A DNA stretch of 64,000 nucleotides from Silvibacterium acidisoli (GCA_022870745.1 CP085323.1:1674001-1738000), one strand, 5' to 3'; shown: positions 44,883 to 56,090, numbered from the stretch's first letter. Translations and numbers: made by a program. The notes: generated by a model from the letters alone, not told the origin.

Positions 44883-45764
44883 TTATTTGCGCAGGCTTCT
44901 GTAGGCGTCCGTCAAAATCGGAGGCGTTACTGCGCGAACAAAACTTTTGAACGAATTCGACGTCTGAGGTTCTTCTACAACCTCGCCCGGCCGCTTCATA
45001 AACAGCGTCGAGTGCGAGTCGTTCACTTCCTCTTCCGGACGTCCATTCGAGTAGTAATACGTAGCAATCGACTTGCGCGTCCGATCCGGCGGGCACATCA
45101 GAGGATTCGGATGCCCATGGAATGACGTGCTGGTCGTGCTGAAAATTGCGCAACGGTTGAAGACCGGCAGAACCTTCACCTCGGCCTTGGACATTTCCTT
45201 GTCCCACAGCTCGAAATGGCCGCCGTACTCTTCCTTCCAATCCTTGTTCAGGTAAACCAGCACGTTGATACGGCGATCCACCTTCAGGTACTCGTGGTAG
45301 TTGAAGTCCGCATGCACGCCCAGCTTGCCGCCGGGCTTGATCTGGTGCAGCCCGCCACCGACGAAGTACGGGTCGGTAATCAGGCTCTTGATCCCGGTCA
45401 GGTCCTCGAGAAATCCGAGCATCGGCCGGCTGTTCAGGAAATACAGCACATCGCGAATCGAATCAGGAAGCCGCTCGACCACGTCGAACGCAAGCTTCTT
45501 CTCGTTGGGATTGTCGAACTCACTCCACTTAATCTCTTTCGGCTCAGGAAAGTCCTGGAGGGCTGCCTCAACCGCCTCGACCGGCAGGAAATTATCGAAG
45601 TACATGTGAGGAAAAGGCTTGTTGCTGAGGTACTCAGCCGACTTCTCCTTGCCGAGACGCTCAAGCTTGCTTGTAAACGCGTCTCCGAGCAGTTCCTTCA
45701 TGGTTTCCTTCTTTGCTGGGTCGAGGTCTTGAGCGGCAAATTGATCCGCTTGGAATATGCCCAT
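44883..45764 (-). CDS. Fe(II)/2-oxoglutarate-dependent oxygenase (prolyl-4-hydroxylase-like)
   Basis: A 293-aa putative hydroxylase. The double-stranded beta-helix core shows the iron triad H151-x-D153 in KLGVHADFNYHEYL and a distal His (H216) in TSFHGHPNPL. Arg/Lys at 230-231 (TRKSIATYYYS) would bind 2-oxoglutarate. An N-terminal 60-residue extension precedes the core. Relatives act on sugars, peptides or small molecules in polysaccharide loci; the substrate here is unknown. It is the last gene before a terminator, preceded by the flippase gene. Confidence 0.88.
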   Translation of the reverse strand: MGIFQADQFAAQDLDPAKKETMKELLGDAFTSKLERLGKEKSAEYLSNKPFPHMYFDNFLPVEAVEAALQDFPEPKEIKWSEFDNPNEKKLAFDVVERLPDSIRDVLYFLNSRPMLGFLEDLTGIKSLITDPYFVGGGLHQIKPGGKLGVHADFNYHEYLKVDRRINVLVYLNKDWKEEYGGHFELWDKEMSKAEVKVLPVFNRCAIFSTTSTSFHGHPNPLMCPPDRTRKSIATYYYSNGRPEEEVNDSHSTLFMKRPGEVVEEPQTSNSFKSFVRAVTPPILTDAYRSLRK

Positions 45765-45829
45765 TCTGATCGAAACGGGTGGGGCCGATCAATAACACTA
45801 ACTGGGTATACGGCAGGTCACTCGGGCTT

Positions 45830-45861
45830 GCGATCTGTTTAATAAAAGGTAAACAGATCGC
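45830..45861. repeat. 11-bp perfect inverted repeat between flippase and oxygenase genes
   Basis: Arms GCGATCTGTTT and AAACAGATCGC with a 10-base A/T-rich loop lie in the 108-base gap, 12 bases past the flippase stop. No U-tract follows on either strand, so a regulator site or an mRNA-processing hairpin is more likely than a terminator. Confidence 0.6.
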
Positions 45862-45872
45862 TTAAGAAAGAG

Positions 45873-47270
45873 TTACCAAGGAACGTTGGCGAATGGGGAT
45901 CCAAATCCGAGCCAGCTCCGCAACAGCAGCGCGGCGACGAGGCACGTGACAAACGCCGCGGTAAGCCACGTGTCCTGCCAGTAGAGCTTCATTCCTTCCC
46001 GATGCGCGCTCACAACGGTAACGAAGTAAACCGGCAGATCGCTCAGTGCCACCGCAAGCACGGCCCCGGTCATGCCCAGCATGTGATAACCGAACGGAAG
46101 TCCGGCGTAGAGAGTGATGCAGTAAATCAGATATCCGAGAGCGTTGTAGTGAGCCTTTTGCAGCGAGAGAATCGCCTGGCTGGTGGTGCTGTAGAGCAGC
46201 GTGTGCCAGAGGCCGAGCGTGAGAATGCCGATCATCCAGGCCGCTTCGTGATAACGCTTGTCGAAGATCAGCCGGACAAAATAATCTCCCGTGCAGACCG
46301 TAAACACCAGCAGCAGGCCGCCGACGACCATCACCGGCATACGGTACTTCAACACGATCGCCTGGTACTCATTGCGAGGTCGCTCAGAGAACTTGGCGAT
46401 GAACGGAAATCCGACTCTTTGGCAGAACTGGAGAATAATCTGGCGGGGAATGTCCGAAAGAGCAAAAGCGATGCCGTAAATGCCCAGCATCCGGAACGAG
46501 ATCAACTTCGCCAGGATGAGCCGATCCGATTGCAGCGCAAGGAAGGTCAGCGCCGTACCGATAAGAATCCAGCGCCCGAACTGCACCAGCGATCGGACAG
46601 CTTCTTTCTCCCACTCAAAGCGCGGACGAATCTCCGGCATCATGAAATAGCTGACAATCGTCCGAATCACCTCGGAAATCAATCTGCCTGCCACCAGAGC
46701 CATCAGCGACGGCTGATAAAGCGCCCACAGGTACGTCACAACAAACTGGACCACCTGCTGCAGCAGCTCCAGCATCGACAGGCGGCCAACGCCGAGATGA
46801 CGGGCCATGGTAAGCAGGCTTGGCGAACTGGCGCCGGCAATGGCACAGCCCAATCCCAGCGCCGGCAGAATCCAGATCATGCGCGGCTCGTGGTAGAACT
46901 GCGCCACCGGCCATGCCAGAGGAATGGTGATAACGAACAGGCCGATCCCGCGAAGCACCTGCAGCGTCCACGCCGTATTCAGGAACGTGGGTTCATCGCC
47001 CCGGGGATGCTGAATGATGCTTTCCTGGAGCCCGATATGGGAAAAGAGATAGAGCCCCACCATCACGGTTGTGACGAGGGCCATGATGCCGAAAAGGTCT
47101 GGCGCGAATAAGCGGCTGAGCACAGCGCTGCTTACCAGCCGCAGCACCATCGTCAGGCCATACGAAATCGTGACGAAGTACGTCCCCTTGACCGCCTTCG
47201 ATTCAAGGGATCGAAATTGGGACTCTTCGGGATCTTCCGTAAGCGGTGTGGTCTCCGTCGCGAGCGTCAT
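45873..47270 (-). CDS. Wzx-type polysaccharide flippase
   Basis: A 465-aa membrane protein of the oligosaccharide-flippase (MOP) superfamily with about twelve to fourteen helices. Typical features are VLSRLFAPDLFGIMALVTTV near the start, the QESIIQHPRG loop, the GRWILIGTALTFLALQSDRLILAKL block and FPFIAKFSERP. It would move an undecaprenyl-linked sugar unit to the periplasm. It is read on the same strand as the oxygenase, methyltransferase and ABC exporter genes, and fits with the initiating transferase and Wzy-like gene at the right end. Confidence 0.88.
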   Translation of the reverse strand: MTLATETTPLTEDPEESQFRSLESKAVKGTYFVTISYGLTMVLRLVSSAVLSRLFAPDLFGIMALVTTVMVGLYLFSHIGLQESIIQHPRGDEPTFLNTAWTLQVLRGIGLFVITIPLAWPVAQFYHEPRMIWILPALGLGCAIAGASSPSLLTMARHLGVGRLSMLELLQQVVQFVVTYLWALYQPSLMALVAGRLISEVIRTIVSYFMMPEIRPRFEWEKEAVRSLVQFGRWILIGTALTFLALQSDRLILAKLISFRMLGIYGIAFALSDIPRQIILQFCQRVGFPFIAKFSERPRNEYQAIVLKYRMPVMVVGGLLLVFTVCTGDYFVRLIFDKRYHEAAWMIGILTLGLWHTLLYSTTSQAILSLQKAHYNALGYLIYCITLYAGLPFGYHMLGMTGAVLAVALSDLPVYFVTVVSAHREGMKLYWQDTWLTAAFVTCLVAALLLRSWLGFGSPFANVPW

Positions 47271-47825
47271 ACGGTGTCACGCGTCCATTCCTGCGGCGAA
47301 CTTTCCGCTTGGGCTTTGCCAGGAAAAAGTGGGCGGACCAAAACCGCGAAGCAGCATATCCGATGCGGCACGCTCAATAAAAAGTGAGTCAACATGTAAA
47401 AAGTGCCCATGAAAAGATACGACAGGGTTCCGGGGGAAAATACGGCAATAGAGTGGAGCGATATTACTTGTAGCCGGTGGCTTTATGCCTGCTGTTATGC
47501 GGGAACGAACCTGATTCTAACTGTTCCGCCGACGCCATACAACGCGCAGTCACCGTACTTTCGTGGCATCTCTGTAAACAAATCGGGTCAGTAAGAAATT
47601 CATTTTATGAGCATTCCAGCCTTTTTCGCAGGAGCGATCCGGTCTTCGTCAATTAGACGCCTTTTTATCAGATAAGACGGAGCAATGAGGATCTGAAAGG
47701 CGCATCTATTACACGGAAACGCAATAATTCTCCCATGAGTGAAGCATTGCGAAACACAAGGCTCACACCAAAGAGTTCATTGCGAGCAAAGCAGCCTCCG
47801 CTGTGCACTTACGCAGGCGCTCTTA
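47271..47825. other. intergenic region of 555 bases, no gene seen
   Basis: The small open frames in this gap (for example 47403-47594) lack a ribosome site and family likeness. The base composition is less G+C-rich than the neighbouring genes, which suits regulatory DNA driving the flippase gene. I see no clear promoter, terminator or repeat. Confidence 0.4.
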
Positions 47826-48614
47826 TCAATTCCCGCCAGCCATCGATGGAACCGGATACGAATCCTTCACGAAATAAAACCCCTGGTAATTCCTGAGTCG
47901 AAGTCTCGGTTTCAGCCGGACAGACAGCGTACTTTCCGGGCAATCCCAGCTGTCCACTAGGCGATACCCTAGCTTCATCAGCGCATCGATAAACTCCTGC
48001 CGGTTGAAAATCTGGTATGGACAGAAGAACTCGCCGATCTGGTGCAAAGTGTAGAAATGCTCGCCATCCCAGGTCGGCACGCGATTGATGATCAGGTATG
48101 GCGGAGCCGCCTTCAAAGCCCCGAGCTTCGCAGACAGCGGCTCCTTGATGAACTGCAACGTTCCAGCCGTGATCAGGACATCTGAGCCGTCAGCATCGCT
48201 GAACTCGGTCGTGAACCTCAGCCCTTGACTCTGCTCCTGGAGCGCACGCTCACGGCCAACTTCCACGATCACCGGAACGTCACAGACGAGCCAGTCGATT
48301 CCAGCCGGCATCTTCATGTATTGCTTGTTAACGTAATAAGCAATGCCTACGCTGCCTCCGAAGTCGAACAGCCGCAGGCCTTCCTTCAATAGCGGCTTCA
48401 GGTGGAAGGCCGTTACGTAATCGGTCGGACGCTTGCGCAGAACCGGGTAGGTCCGGAAGATCTCCGCCGCTTCCTTACTGTTGTAGCCGACGCTTTTCCC
48501 CTGAGGAATCTCTCCCTGCGCTGCGTCGAATGACGGATACACACCTCGCCATGGAGTTCCTACAAGAACTTTACGCAGCAGTGCATTCGATTGAATCTTT
48601 TCGCGCAGCATCAT
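47826..48614 (-). CDS. TIGR04325-family methyltransferase
   Basis: A 262-aa putative SAM-dependent methyltransferase of the TIGR04325 (LIC12133) family, common in surface-polysaccharide loci. Landmarks are WRGVYPSFDAAQGE near the N-terminus, the SAM-type LRLFDFGGSVGIAYY, the CDVPVIVEVGRERA segment and the FCPYQIFNRQEFIDALMKLGY end. Two adjacent ATGs at 48614 and 48611 follow AGGAG. The MsbA-like exporter gene ends 47 bases upstream, so the two are probably cotranscribed. Confidence 0.85.
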   Translation of the reverse strand: MMLREKIQSNALLRKVLVGTPWRGVYPSFDAAQGEIPQGKSVGYNSKEAAEIFRTYPVLRKRPTDYVTAFHLKPLLKEGLRLFDFGGSVGIAYYVNKQYMKMPAGIDWLVCDVPVIVEVGRERALQEQSQGLRFTTEFSDADGSDVLITAGTLQFIKEPLSAKLGALKAAPPYLIINRVPTWDGEHFYTLHQIGEFFCPYQIFNRQEFIDALMKLGYRLVDSWDCPESTLSVRLKPRLRLRNYQGFYFVKDSYPVPSMAGGN

Positions 48615-48661
48615 GGATAGAAAGGCTCCTCACTCGAGCGGAATCAAAGGTAAAGGATCAA

Positions 48662-50530
48662 CTAGACCCGGCTGGAAGGAAGCGAGACTTCCAAAGAGGC
48701 GTCGCCGTCTTTTTCCGCCTCAGGAACAACATCGCCCTCACCGGGCGCGAGAAAAAGATTGCTCTCGATCGCATGTTGACGTGTATAGAGATCGTTATAA
48801 CGGCCCTGAGCACACAACAGCTCGACGTGGCTGCCGCGCTCCACAATCTCGCCGCTCTCGATCACGAGAATCTGATCCGCGCGACGGATCGTCGAAAGTC
48901 GATGCGCAATCACAAAGGTTGTACGGCTGCGCATCAGGTAATCCAGGCCCTGCTGAATCAGTGCTTCCGATTCAGAATCAAGGCTCGATGTCGCCTCATC
49001 CAGAACCAGCACGCGTGGGTCCGCGACGATGGCGCGAGCGATGGAAATTCGCTGACGCTGCCCGCCGGAAAGCTTGATGCCACGCTCGCCCACGATCGTC
49101 TCCAACCCTTCAGGAAACCGGTCCGCGAACTCATCGACACGGGCGATGCGCACGGCATTCATTACCTCTTCCTCGGTCGCATCCGGACGCGAGAAAGCAA
49201 TATTGTCACGAATCGTACCATCGAACAAGAAGGATTCCTGCAACACCACGCCAAGCTGACTGCGATAGCTCGAGAGCACTACCGAACCCAGATCCGTGCC
49301 ATCCACAAGGATGCGTCCCGAAGCCGGCGCATGGAAGCCACAGATCAGGCCGATCATCGTCGACTTGCCCGAGCCCGACGAACCGACAAGTGCCGTCACC
49401 GTTCCTGGAGCAGCCGCAAACGAAATGTTTCGCAGAACCGGCTTGTCTTCAACATAGGAGAACGAAACGTTTTCAAATCGGATATCGCCCGCGATCGCAC
49501 GCTCCGGCAGCGTAACCGCGCGGTTTGGATCGGCCTCTTCCGGCACCTCGCTCAGCACCTCATGTGTGCGATCGAGTCCGGCAATCGCCTCGGTGATCTG
49601 CGTTCCGATCGACACCACCTGTACCATGGGCTGAACCATGTAAGCCAGCAGCATGGTGTACGTCACGTACCCTGCCACCGTCAGGCTATGGCCCAGCATC
49701 TGGCGGCCGCCTGAGTAAATCACCACGGCGGCAATCACTCCAATCATTCCGGTCGACGCCATGGTCGTATACGAAGTCGTGGTAATCGCGCGCAGCACAT
49801 TGTCGAGCAGCCGGTGCACACCGGCTGAAAACACCGCCGACTCGCGATCTTCCGCGCGATAGATCTTCACCACGCGAACGCCGCCGAGCGATTCGGTAAG
49901 CCGCCCCGTCACCTCCGCAGTGATGCTGCCGCGCTCCTTTGCGATCGGCCGGATAAACCGGAAGACCTTGCGAAGAATCAGGCAGAAGCAGCCCATGAAA
50001 ACCATGGCCACGCCGGTTATCTTCGGGCTTAATACAAGCAGCATGATCAGCGCAAACAGCGCGGTCAGCAGACCACCGGCAAAGTCGATCAACCCGGCGC
50101 CTACAAGGTTGCGCACACCCTCCACGTCCGTCATGATGCGCGATACCAGAGTGCCCGTGCGATTCGCATCGTAGTAGGCCACGGGCAGCTTGCCGATATG
50201 CTTCTGCACCTGGATGCGAAGATCCGTGATGATGCGCCATGCGGCTTTTGAAAGCAGCTGCGTCACGGTGAATGCAGCGAGCGCCTGGATGGCAGTCGCA
50301 GCGAGAACCGCAATCACAATCCACGGCAGCATCCGGGGATCGTGCTTGCCGGTCGTCTCGCCGATCACGTTATGAATCAGGAAGTATGTCGAAACCGGAA
50401 TCACCAGCACGCAGGCGCGGTTGATGATGATCAGCAGAAGGCCGGCGAGCAGCATACCCCGGTAGGGGCGCAGGATCGACCAGACCCGCGACATCGATGT
50501 TGGCAACTGTTTTAGCTCTATCTTCGCCAT
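48662..50530 (-). CDS. MsbA-like ABC exporter (fused permease-ATPase)
   Basis: A 622-aa half-transporter: six membrane helices in residues 1-320, then an ATPase with Walker A LVGSSGSGKSTMIGL (around residue 380), signature LSGGQRQRISIARA, Walker B VLVLDEATSSLDSE and the H-loop VIAHRLSTI. It resembles lipid A / multidrug / peptide exporters (MsbA type) and lacks a C39 peptidase domain. A 35-residue polar tail follows. It lies between the JmjC-like oxygenase genes and the methyltransferase, and is a candidate exporter of the product of this locus. Confidence 0.92.
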   Translation of the reverse strand: MAKIELKQLPTSMSRVWSILRPYRGMLLAGLLLIIINRACVLVIPVSTYFLIHNVIGETTGKHDPRMLPWIVIAVLAATAIQALAAFTVTQLLSKAAWRIITDLRIQVQKHIGKLPVAYYDANRTGTLVSRIMTDVEGVRNLVGAGLIDFAGGLLTALFALIMLLVLSPKITGVAMVFMGCFCLILRKVFRFIRPIAKERGSITAEVTGRLTESLGGVRVVKIYRAEDRESAVFSAGVHRLLDNVLRAITTTSYTTMASTGMIGVIAAVVIYSGGRQMLGHSLTVAGYVTYTMLLAYMVQPMVQVVSIGTQITEAIAGLDRTHEVLSEVPEEADPNRAVTLPERAIAGDIRFENVSFSYVEDKPVLRNISFAAAPGTVTALVGSSGSGKSTMIGLICGFHAPASGRILVDGTDLGSVVLSSYRSQLGVVLQESFLFDGTIRDNIAFSRPDATEEEVMNAVRIARVDEFADRFPEGLETIVGERGIKLSGGQRQRISIARAIVADPRVLVLDEATSSLDSESEALIQQGLDYLMRSRTTFVIAHRLSTIRRADQILVIESGEIVERGSHVELLCAQGRYNDLYTRQHAIESNLFLAPGEGDVVPEAEKDGDASLEVSLPSSRV

Positions 50531-50632
50531 GACGCCTTCGCCGGTTGAGACACAGTTTACTGCACACTTCGCCGCACGCTCGTGGCATCCGGGCGAACTT
50601 TAGTGGGATCGTATCGTTGCAAAAAGAACACG

Positions 50633-50662
50633 CCTGCCGCCCGGTAGTTACCCGGCGGCAGG
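50633..50662 (-). terminator. hairpin after the first JmjC-like gene
   Basis: A strong stem (CCTGCCGCC paired with GGCGGCAGG, with a small bulge) lies just past the stop of the JmjC-like gene. On the minus strand TTCTTTTTG follows after a short gap. Probably a partial terminator before the exporter gene. Confidence 0.6.
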
Positions 50663-50670
50663 ATGAACAG

Positions 50671-51675
50671 CTACGAGCGAGAACTTTCGAGCAGCATCTT
50701 GCGGCGCGAATCGGCCAGGCTCGAGATAGGAGAAACATAGGAGAGTTTGCGTGAAAGAGCGCCATGCGGAAACCACTTCTGCCATGTCTCGACCGCGCTC
50801 ATAACGGCACCGATCGCATGCAGATAAGCAGCCTTCACAACCCGGGTCGGCGCAGACTTCACAATGCGCGGATTGCATGACTCGGCCACAAAACCATTCC
50901 AGTTCACGCGGTCCAGCATGTTGGTGCAAACAGAAATCGAAGTGCTCACGACACGCGCCGAGTGCCACCACTTGGAAGGGACAAAGATCGTCTCGCCGGG
51001 CTGAATGATGCCGCGATACTGCACCGCGCGGGCAAGCAGGGGAAACTTTTCCAGATCGGGATTGACGAGGTCATCGATCTGCGAGGTCGTCAGCGTCTCC
51101 GGATGAGCATAGATATTCGGAGTATCTTCGGGCGAGAAGAGAACGAATTCCTTGTCGCCATAGATTTCGCTGATCATTGCATTGGCGTTGTCGCCATCGA
51201 AATGCATCAACGGAAACTTGCCGCCCACGCCGCCAATCAGCAGTTTCAGGTAGCCGTCAGGACGGCGAAAGCGCTTCGGCATCAGCGGACTGCAGTAACG
51301 TCGCGGGAAGCCATAGGCATTCTCCGGCGAGAGATCCGGCAGCAGCTGCGGCATGTGCTGATGAATGATCACCTTGTGCAGATACGGCCCTGGCTTCTCT
51401 GCTGTCGAAGCAAGCACCGCATCTATCAGCGCCGCCATCGACATCTTTACGCCGCCATAAGTTACATCCACTTCTTCGGCACCGAACCGGCTCTTGAAAA
51501 ATTCCGGGGTCCAGCGGTGCAGCGCGTTCCACTGAGGCATCGCGTCTTTGATGATCACCGGACGATTCGGGATCACGTACTCCCGCAGAAACTTCTCATA
51601 TGGAAGATCGGCCGCATTGCGGCGTTCAATCGGAACCACCTTGATCGTGCGGTCTGTCGCCTTTTCCGTCTGCAT
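50671..51675 (-). CDS. JmjC/cupin_8-like Fe(II)/2OG oxygenase A
   Basis: A 334-aa protein with a cupin_8 (JmjC-like) core. The N-terminal EYVIPNRPVIIKDAMPQW is the typical family opening. The iron triad is H158-x-D160 in KFPLMHFDGDNA and H238 in FVPSKWWHSA, and Lys in the FVLFSP region could bind 2-oxoglutarate. Bacterial relatives hydroxylate proteins or small peptides and include natural-product enzymes. The ATG has AAGGA upstream. It follows the second JmjC-like gene by 20 bases. Confidence 0.87.
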   Translation of the reverse strand: MQTEKATDRTIKVVPIERRNAADLPYEKFLREYVIPNRPVIIKDAMPQWNALHRWTPEFFKSRFGAEEVDVTYGGVKMSMAALIDAVLASTAEKPGPYLHKVIIHQHMPQLLPDLSPENAYGFPRRYCSPLMPKRFRRPDGYLKLLIGGVGGKFPLMHFDGDNANAMISEIYGDKEFVLFSPEDTPNIYAHPETLTTSQIDDLVNPDLEKFPLLARAVQYRGIIQPGETIFVPSKWWHSARVVSTSISVCTNMLDRVNWNGFVAESCNPRIVKSAPTRVVKAAYLHAIGAVMSAVETWQKWFPHGALSRKLSYVSPISSLADSRRKMLLESSRS

Positions 51676-51695
51676 CTTTTTGTCCTTCTCGTTCC

Positions 51696-52604
51696 CTACT
51701 TCGACTTCCGCTTGATTATGCGCTTCAGTGTCAGCCCCGTCTCAATCGCCAGGCGCTTCGAATTGTCGATCAGCGCCGACTGCCCTGGAGGCGTTGGATT
51801 CATCCCCATACGGCGCAGATGATAGTTCGCCTGGTACACGTTCTTCCGCTTCCAGTCCTTGAACTGATAGCTGATACTGAACGAAATGCCGACATCGTCG
51901 CCATTCTGCAGCCAGTGCGGGCAATTCACGGGGATGTGAACCCCAATGCCCGGCTTCATCTCGCAGACAAAAGCGCGATCCTGAAATTGCGGCTTATATA
52001 CGCCGGCGTTGTTGTCCTTGGCCCAGAACTTCTCCAGCTCCGCCTCGGGAACTACATCCTTATCTGTGCGGTCGAAGATGTTAATCGTCTTTGAGCCGCG
52101 AACCTGCATCAGGAAATTGCACTCGCGGTCAATGTGGTATGCCGTCACGCGATTCGGCGAGGTAAAGAAGATGATCGCTTCCTGGCTCTTCTTGTCGCTG
52201 TCGATCTCCTGACCGCTCAGGCGCGAAACTTCCGCAAGGCACTGGTCAAGCAGCTCGCCGTATTCGGGATCTTTTTCGACGTGCCGCAGCATCATCCATG
52301 CGCGGCCGCTATCGATATCGTCGAAGGTCTCTTCAACGGTCTTCGTCTTTGCTGGATATGTCTCCCAACGCTGGCCGACCTGGATATCGCCGGCATCATA
52401 AACAGCCCAGGGACGCGTCGCCGTGCCCTCCGCCAGCAGCCTGCGCATGCGGGCACGCTGGAAGAGCGGGTGACTCTCAGTAAAAATATGCGAGTAGGAA
52501 AACGCCTTCTTATCGTACGAATGGCGGAAGCCTTCGTTGCTGGCATCGAAGAAGGATCCGGAAACAACGGCTGACTGGGGACGCGCGATTGTCGCTGCGC
52601 TCAT
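51696..52604 (-). CDS. JmjC/cupin-like Fe(II)/2OG oxygenase B
   Basis: A 302-aa protein of a different cupin subgroup. The iron triad would be H157-x-D159 in VTAYHIDRECNFLMQVRG and H230 in IPVNCPHWLQNG, with Lys in GSKTINIFD as a possible 2-oxoglutarate ligand. The first 100 residues are a distinct leader (FRHSYDKKAFSYSHIF) that might bind substrate. The ATG has AGGAG eight bases upstream. It heads a minus-strand unit with oxygenase A and the exporter. Function is inferred from fold only. Confidence 0.82.
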   Translation of the reverse strand: MSAATIARPQSAVVSGSFFDASNEGFRHSYDKKAFSYSHIFTESHPLFQRARMRRLLAEGTATRPWAVYDAGDIQVGQRWETYPAKTKTVEETFDDIDSGRAWMMLRHVEKDPEYGELLDQCLAEVSRLSGQEIDSDKKSQEAIIFFTSPNRVTAYHIDRECNFLMQVRGSKTINIFDRTDKDVVPEAELEKFWAKDNNAGVYKPQFQDRAFVCEMKPGIGVHIPVNCPHWLQNGDDVGISFSISYQFKDWKRKNVYQANYHLRRMGMNPTPPGQSALIDNSKRLAIETGLTLKRIIKRKSK

Positions 52605-53433
52605 TGGAACACTCCTGCTATCAGACTTGCTTATGTGTTTTCATGCTCAACGTAGTCGAGAATTGGCTGCACTCGCCCAGAATCCTGCCTGCGAGCGAAA
52701 TGCAGCCACCGTCTGCGCCCTTCGTCCGGTGTATCTTCCTGATACTTGCTGGAAGAGGCACGCGGCAGCGAGCGAAAGAACCAAGGAATAACAGGTGATA
52801 CAGGCACTCGTGCAGGGCTCTGCGGCCCTCATTACACTGCCGACTCCAATCACAGCCTGATTCGGAATCTGCAACGTTAAGAAAAATCTACGCTGACCCC
52901 GGATCAGGAAACTATTCCCCGTTGGTAACGGACTGTACGACCAATTGGTCATTTTCGTTTTTCACCAGAGCGATTAGACTTACATTCCCTAGGTTCCATG
53001 TTTTGAGAGGCTCATCCCGCGCCGGAACTCGGAAATCGAGGTAACCCAAACGAGGCATTCCCTCAAAATTTGGAGCTCATTACCATCTGGGGATGATGAA
53101 GGTTAATTCCGGCTGCTACCTTCATTGTTCAGTATCACCGGCTTTATGATTTCGCAGTGCTGGATCGTTCCTCCGCCGAGAAGGCTTGCGTCACTCTATG
53201 CAACAGCGCTCCCAATGGAGTGACATGGGCGAAGCCTGGCCAAAAGTAGCCCTGAAAACCTCGGAACTTTAACAATAAGAGCAACATCTGTACTGTCAAA
53301 ACCCCGGAAGATCGCATAGTTTTCCGCTCCCTCCAGGCGAAATACTCCCTCCATGCGAAACGCGGCCTGCGAACGATCGGATTGGCCATTCTTCCTTCTC
53401 ATAAACCATGAGCACGTCTGTGGAGAGACACTT
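52605..53433. promoter_or_regulatory. divergent 829-base control region
   Basis: This long gap separates the oxygenase/exporter unit (minus) from the initiating transferase (plus). No gene is supported in it. A weak inverted repeat TGAAGGT ... ACCTTCA occurs around 53095-53123. The length and lower G+C content suggest several regulatory sites, but I cannot assign promoters. Confidence 0.4.
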
Positions 53434-54942
<1,509 letters not shown>

Positions 54943-55042
54943 TGCCCGCTCTCTGCCCGGCTCCACCAGAGCCAGGCAGGAGCGAACACCGTTTTCCCCT
55001 TTTCCGGCATGGAAACCTCCGTGCTACTGGAGCATTCAGCTC

Positions 55043-55990
55043 ATGCGTATTTTGCTAACCGGCTCAAACGGGCAGGTCGGCACGGAGTTCCGCAAAACAA
55101 GCGGGCACGATGCCGAGATTATTTCTACCGGGAGCCGCGATCTTGACCTCACCCGCGAGGCGGAAATTCGCCGTTTCGTACGGGAAGTCAAACCCGATGT
55201 CATTGTGAATGCCGCTGCCTTCAGCGATATCGACGCCGCTGAGCGGAACTGGGACGCCTGTTTCGCCATCAACGCCATCGCTCCCGTCATCCTCGCCGAG
55301 GAAGCTCATCGTCTCGATGCGCTTCTCATCCACTACTCGACCGACTACGTCTTCGACGGCACGAAGTCTTCTCCCTATACGGAAAAAGATCCAACCTCGC
55401 CCCTCAATGTATACGGAGCCTCCAAGGTCGCGGGAGAAGAAGGCATCGCCGGCAGCTTTGCCCGCGCCATCATTCTCCGAGTCGGCTGGATCTATAGCCT
55501 TGAAGGCGACAACTTCCTGCGCTCCGTTCTACGGCTCGCCGAGAACGCTGAAGAACTGGAAGCGGTCAGCGACCAGCTTGGAACCCCCACCTCCGCGCTC
55601 GCAATCGCGCAGGCCACCAGGCAGCTCATCCGTATCTACGAGACCGTCCCGCGAATCCAGTTCCCTACCGGCATCTTTCACCTCGCCGCACAGGGTTCTA
55701 CCTCGTGGCATGGCTTCGCATCCGCCATCGTGAATGCCCTTGCCGAACGCAAGGAAGCGCTGGTGCTGCCAGTCGAGCCTGTGGAACATTTCGCTTTTGC
55801 CCGCAGGCCTGTGAAGCTCGCGCTTGACTGCAAGAAATTTCACGAGGCTTTCGGTTTCCAGCTTGCTCCCTGGGAAGATCAGCTGAAGGAGGTGCTGGCC
55901 GAAGCGCAGCCGTTCGGCAGCAGTCCACCAAGGATCAAGCGAGTCGACTCCGCAGAGACCGTATCACGTCTTCGCGTGACGAAGGTCTAG
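55043..55990 (+). CDS. rfbD: dTDP-4-dehydrorhamnose reductase (RmlD-like)
   Basis: A 315-aa NADPH-dependent reductase of the extended SDR family. The N-terminal MRILLTGSNGQVGTEF is the dinucleotide site, and YSTDYVFDG and the catalytic YGASKVAGE pair are present. It should make dTDP-L-rhamnose, although RmlA, B and C are not in this window, so related 4-keto-sugar substrates remain possible. The C-terminal 15 residues after the canonical end are extra. It follows the initiating transferase by 100 bases. Confidence 0.9.
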   Translation: MRILLTGSNGQVGTEFRKTSGHDAEIISTGSRDLDLTREAEIRRFVREVKPDVIVNAAAFSDIDAAERNWDACFAINAIAPVILAEEAHRLDALLIHYSTDYVFDGTKSSPYTEKDPTSPLNVYGASKVAGEEGIAGSFARAIILRVGWIYSLEGDNFLRSVLRLAENAEELEAVSDQLGTPTSALAIAQATRQLIRIYETVPRIQFPTGIFHLAAQGSTSWHGFASAIVNALAERKEALVLPVEPVEHFAFARRPVKLALDCKKFHEAFGFQLAPWEDQLKEVLAEAQPFGSSPPRIKRVDSAETVSRLRVTKV

Positions 55991-55999
55991 GGAGCACGC

Positions 56000-56049
56000 A
56001 TCGATTTCTCATTGCGAACAGGAAAAACATTCCTGTTCGCAAAATCGAT
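56000..56049. repeat. extended imperfect hairpin downstream of rfbD
   Basis: An inner stem of 11 perfect pairs (GCGAACAGGAA / TTCCTGTTCGC, five-base loop, 56014-56040) is flanked by outer arms ATCGATTT and AAAATCGAT, with an internal bulge of six bases on one side. No U-tract follows. It may be a terminator-like, attenuation or protein-binding element between rfbD and the NRPS gene. Confidence 0.6.
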
Positions 56050-56090
56050 ACACACAGGACAACATTTGTCAGTTGCCCGGATACAGATCA

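Noticed and set aside
47403-47594. Small 63-codon open frame in the 47.3-47.8 kb gap
   Set aside because: No ribosome site, no recognised family, and atypical Trp/Cys/Tyr composition.
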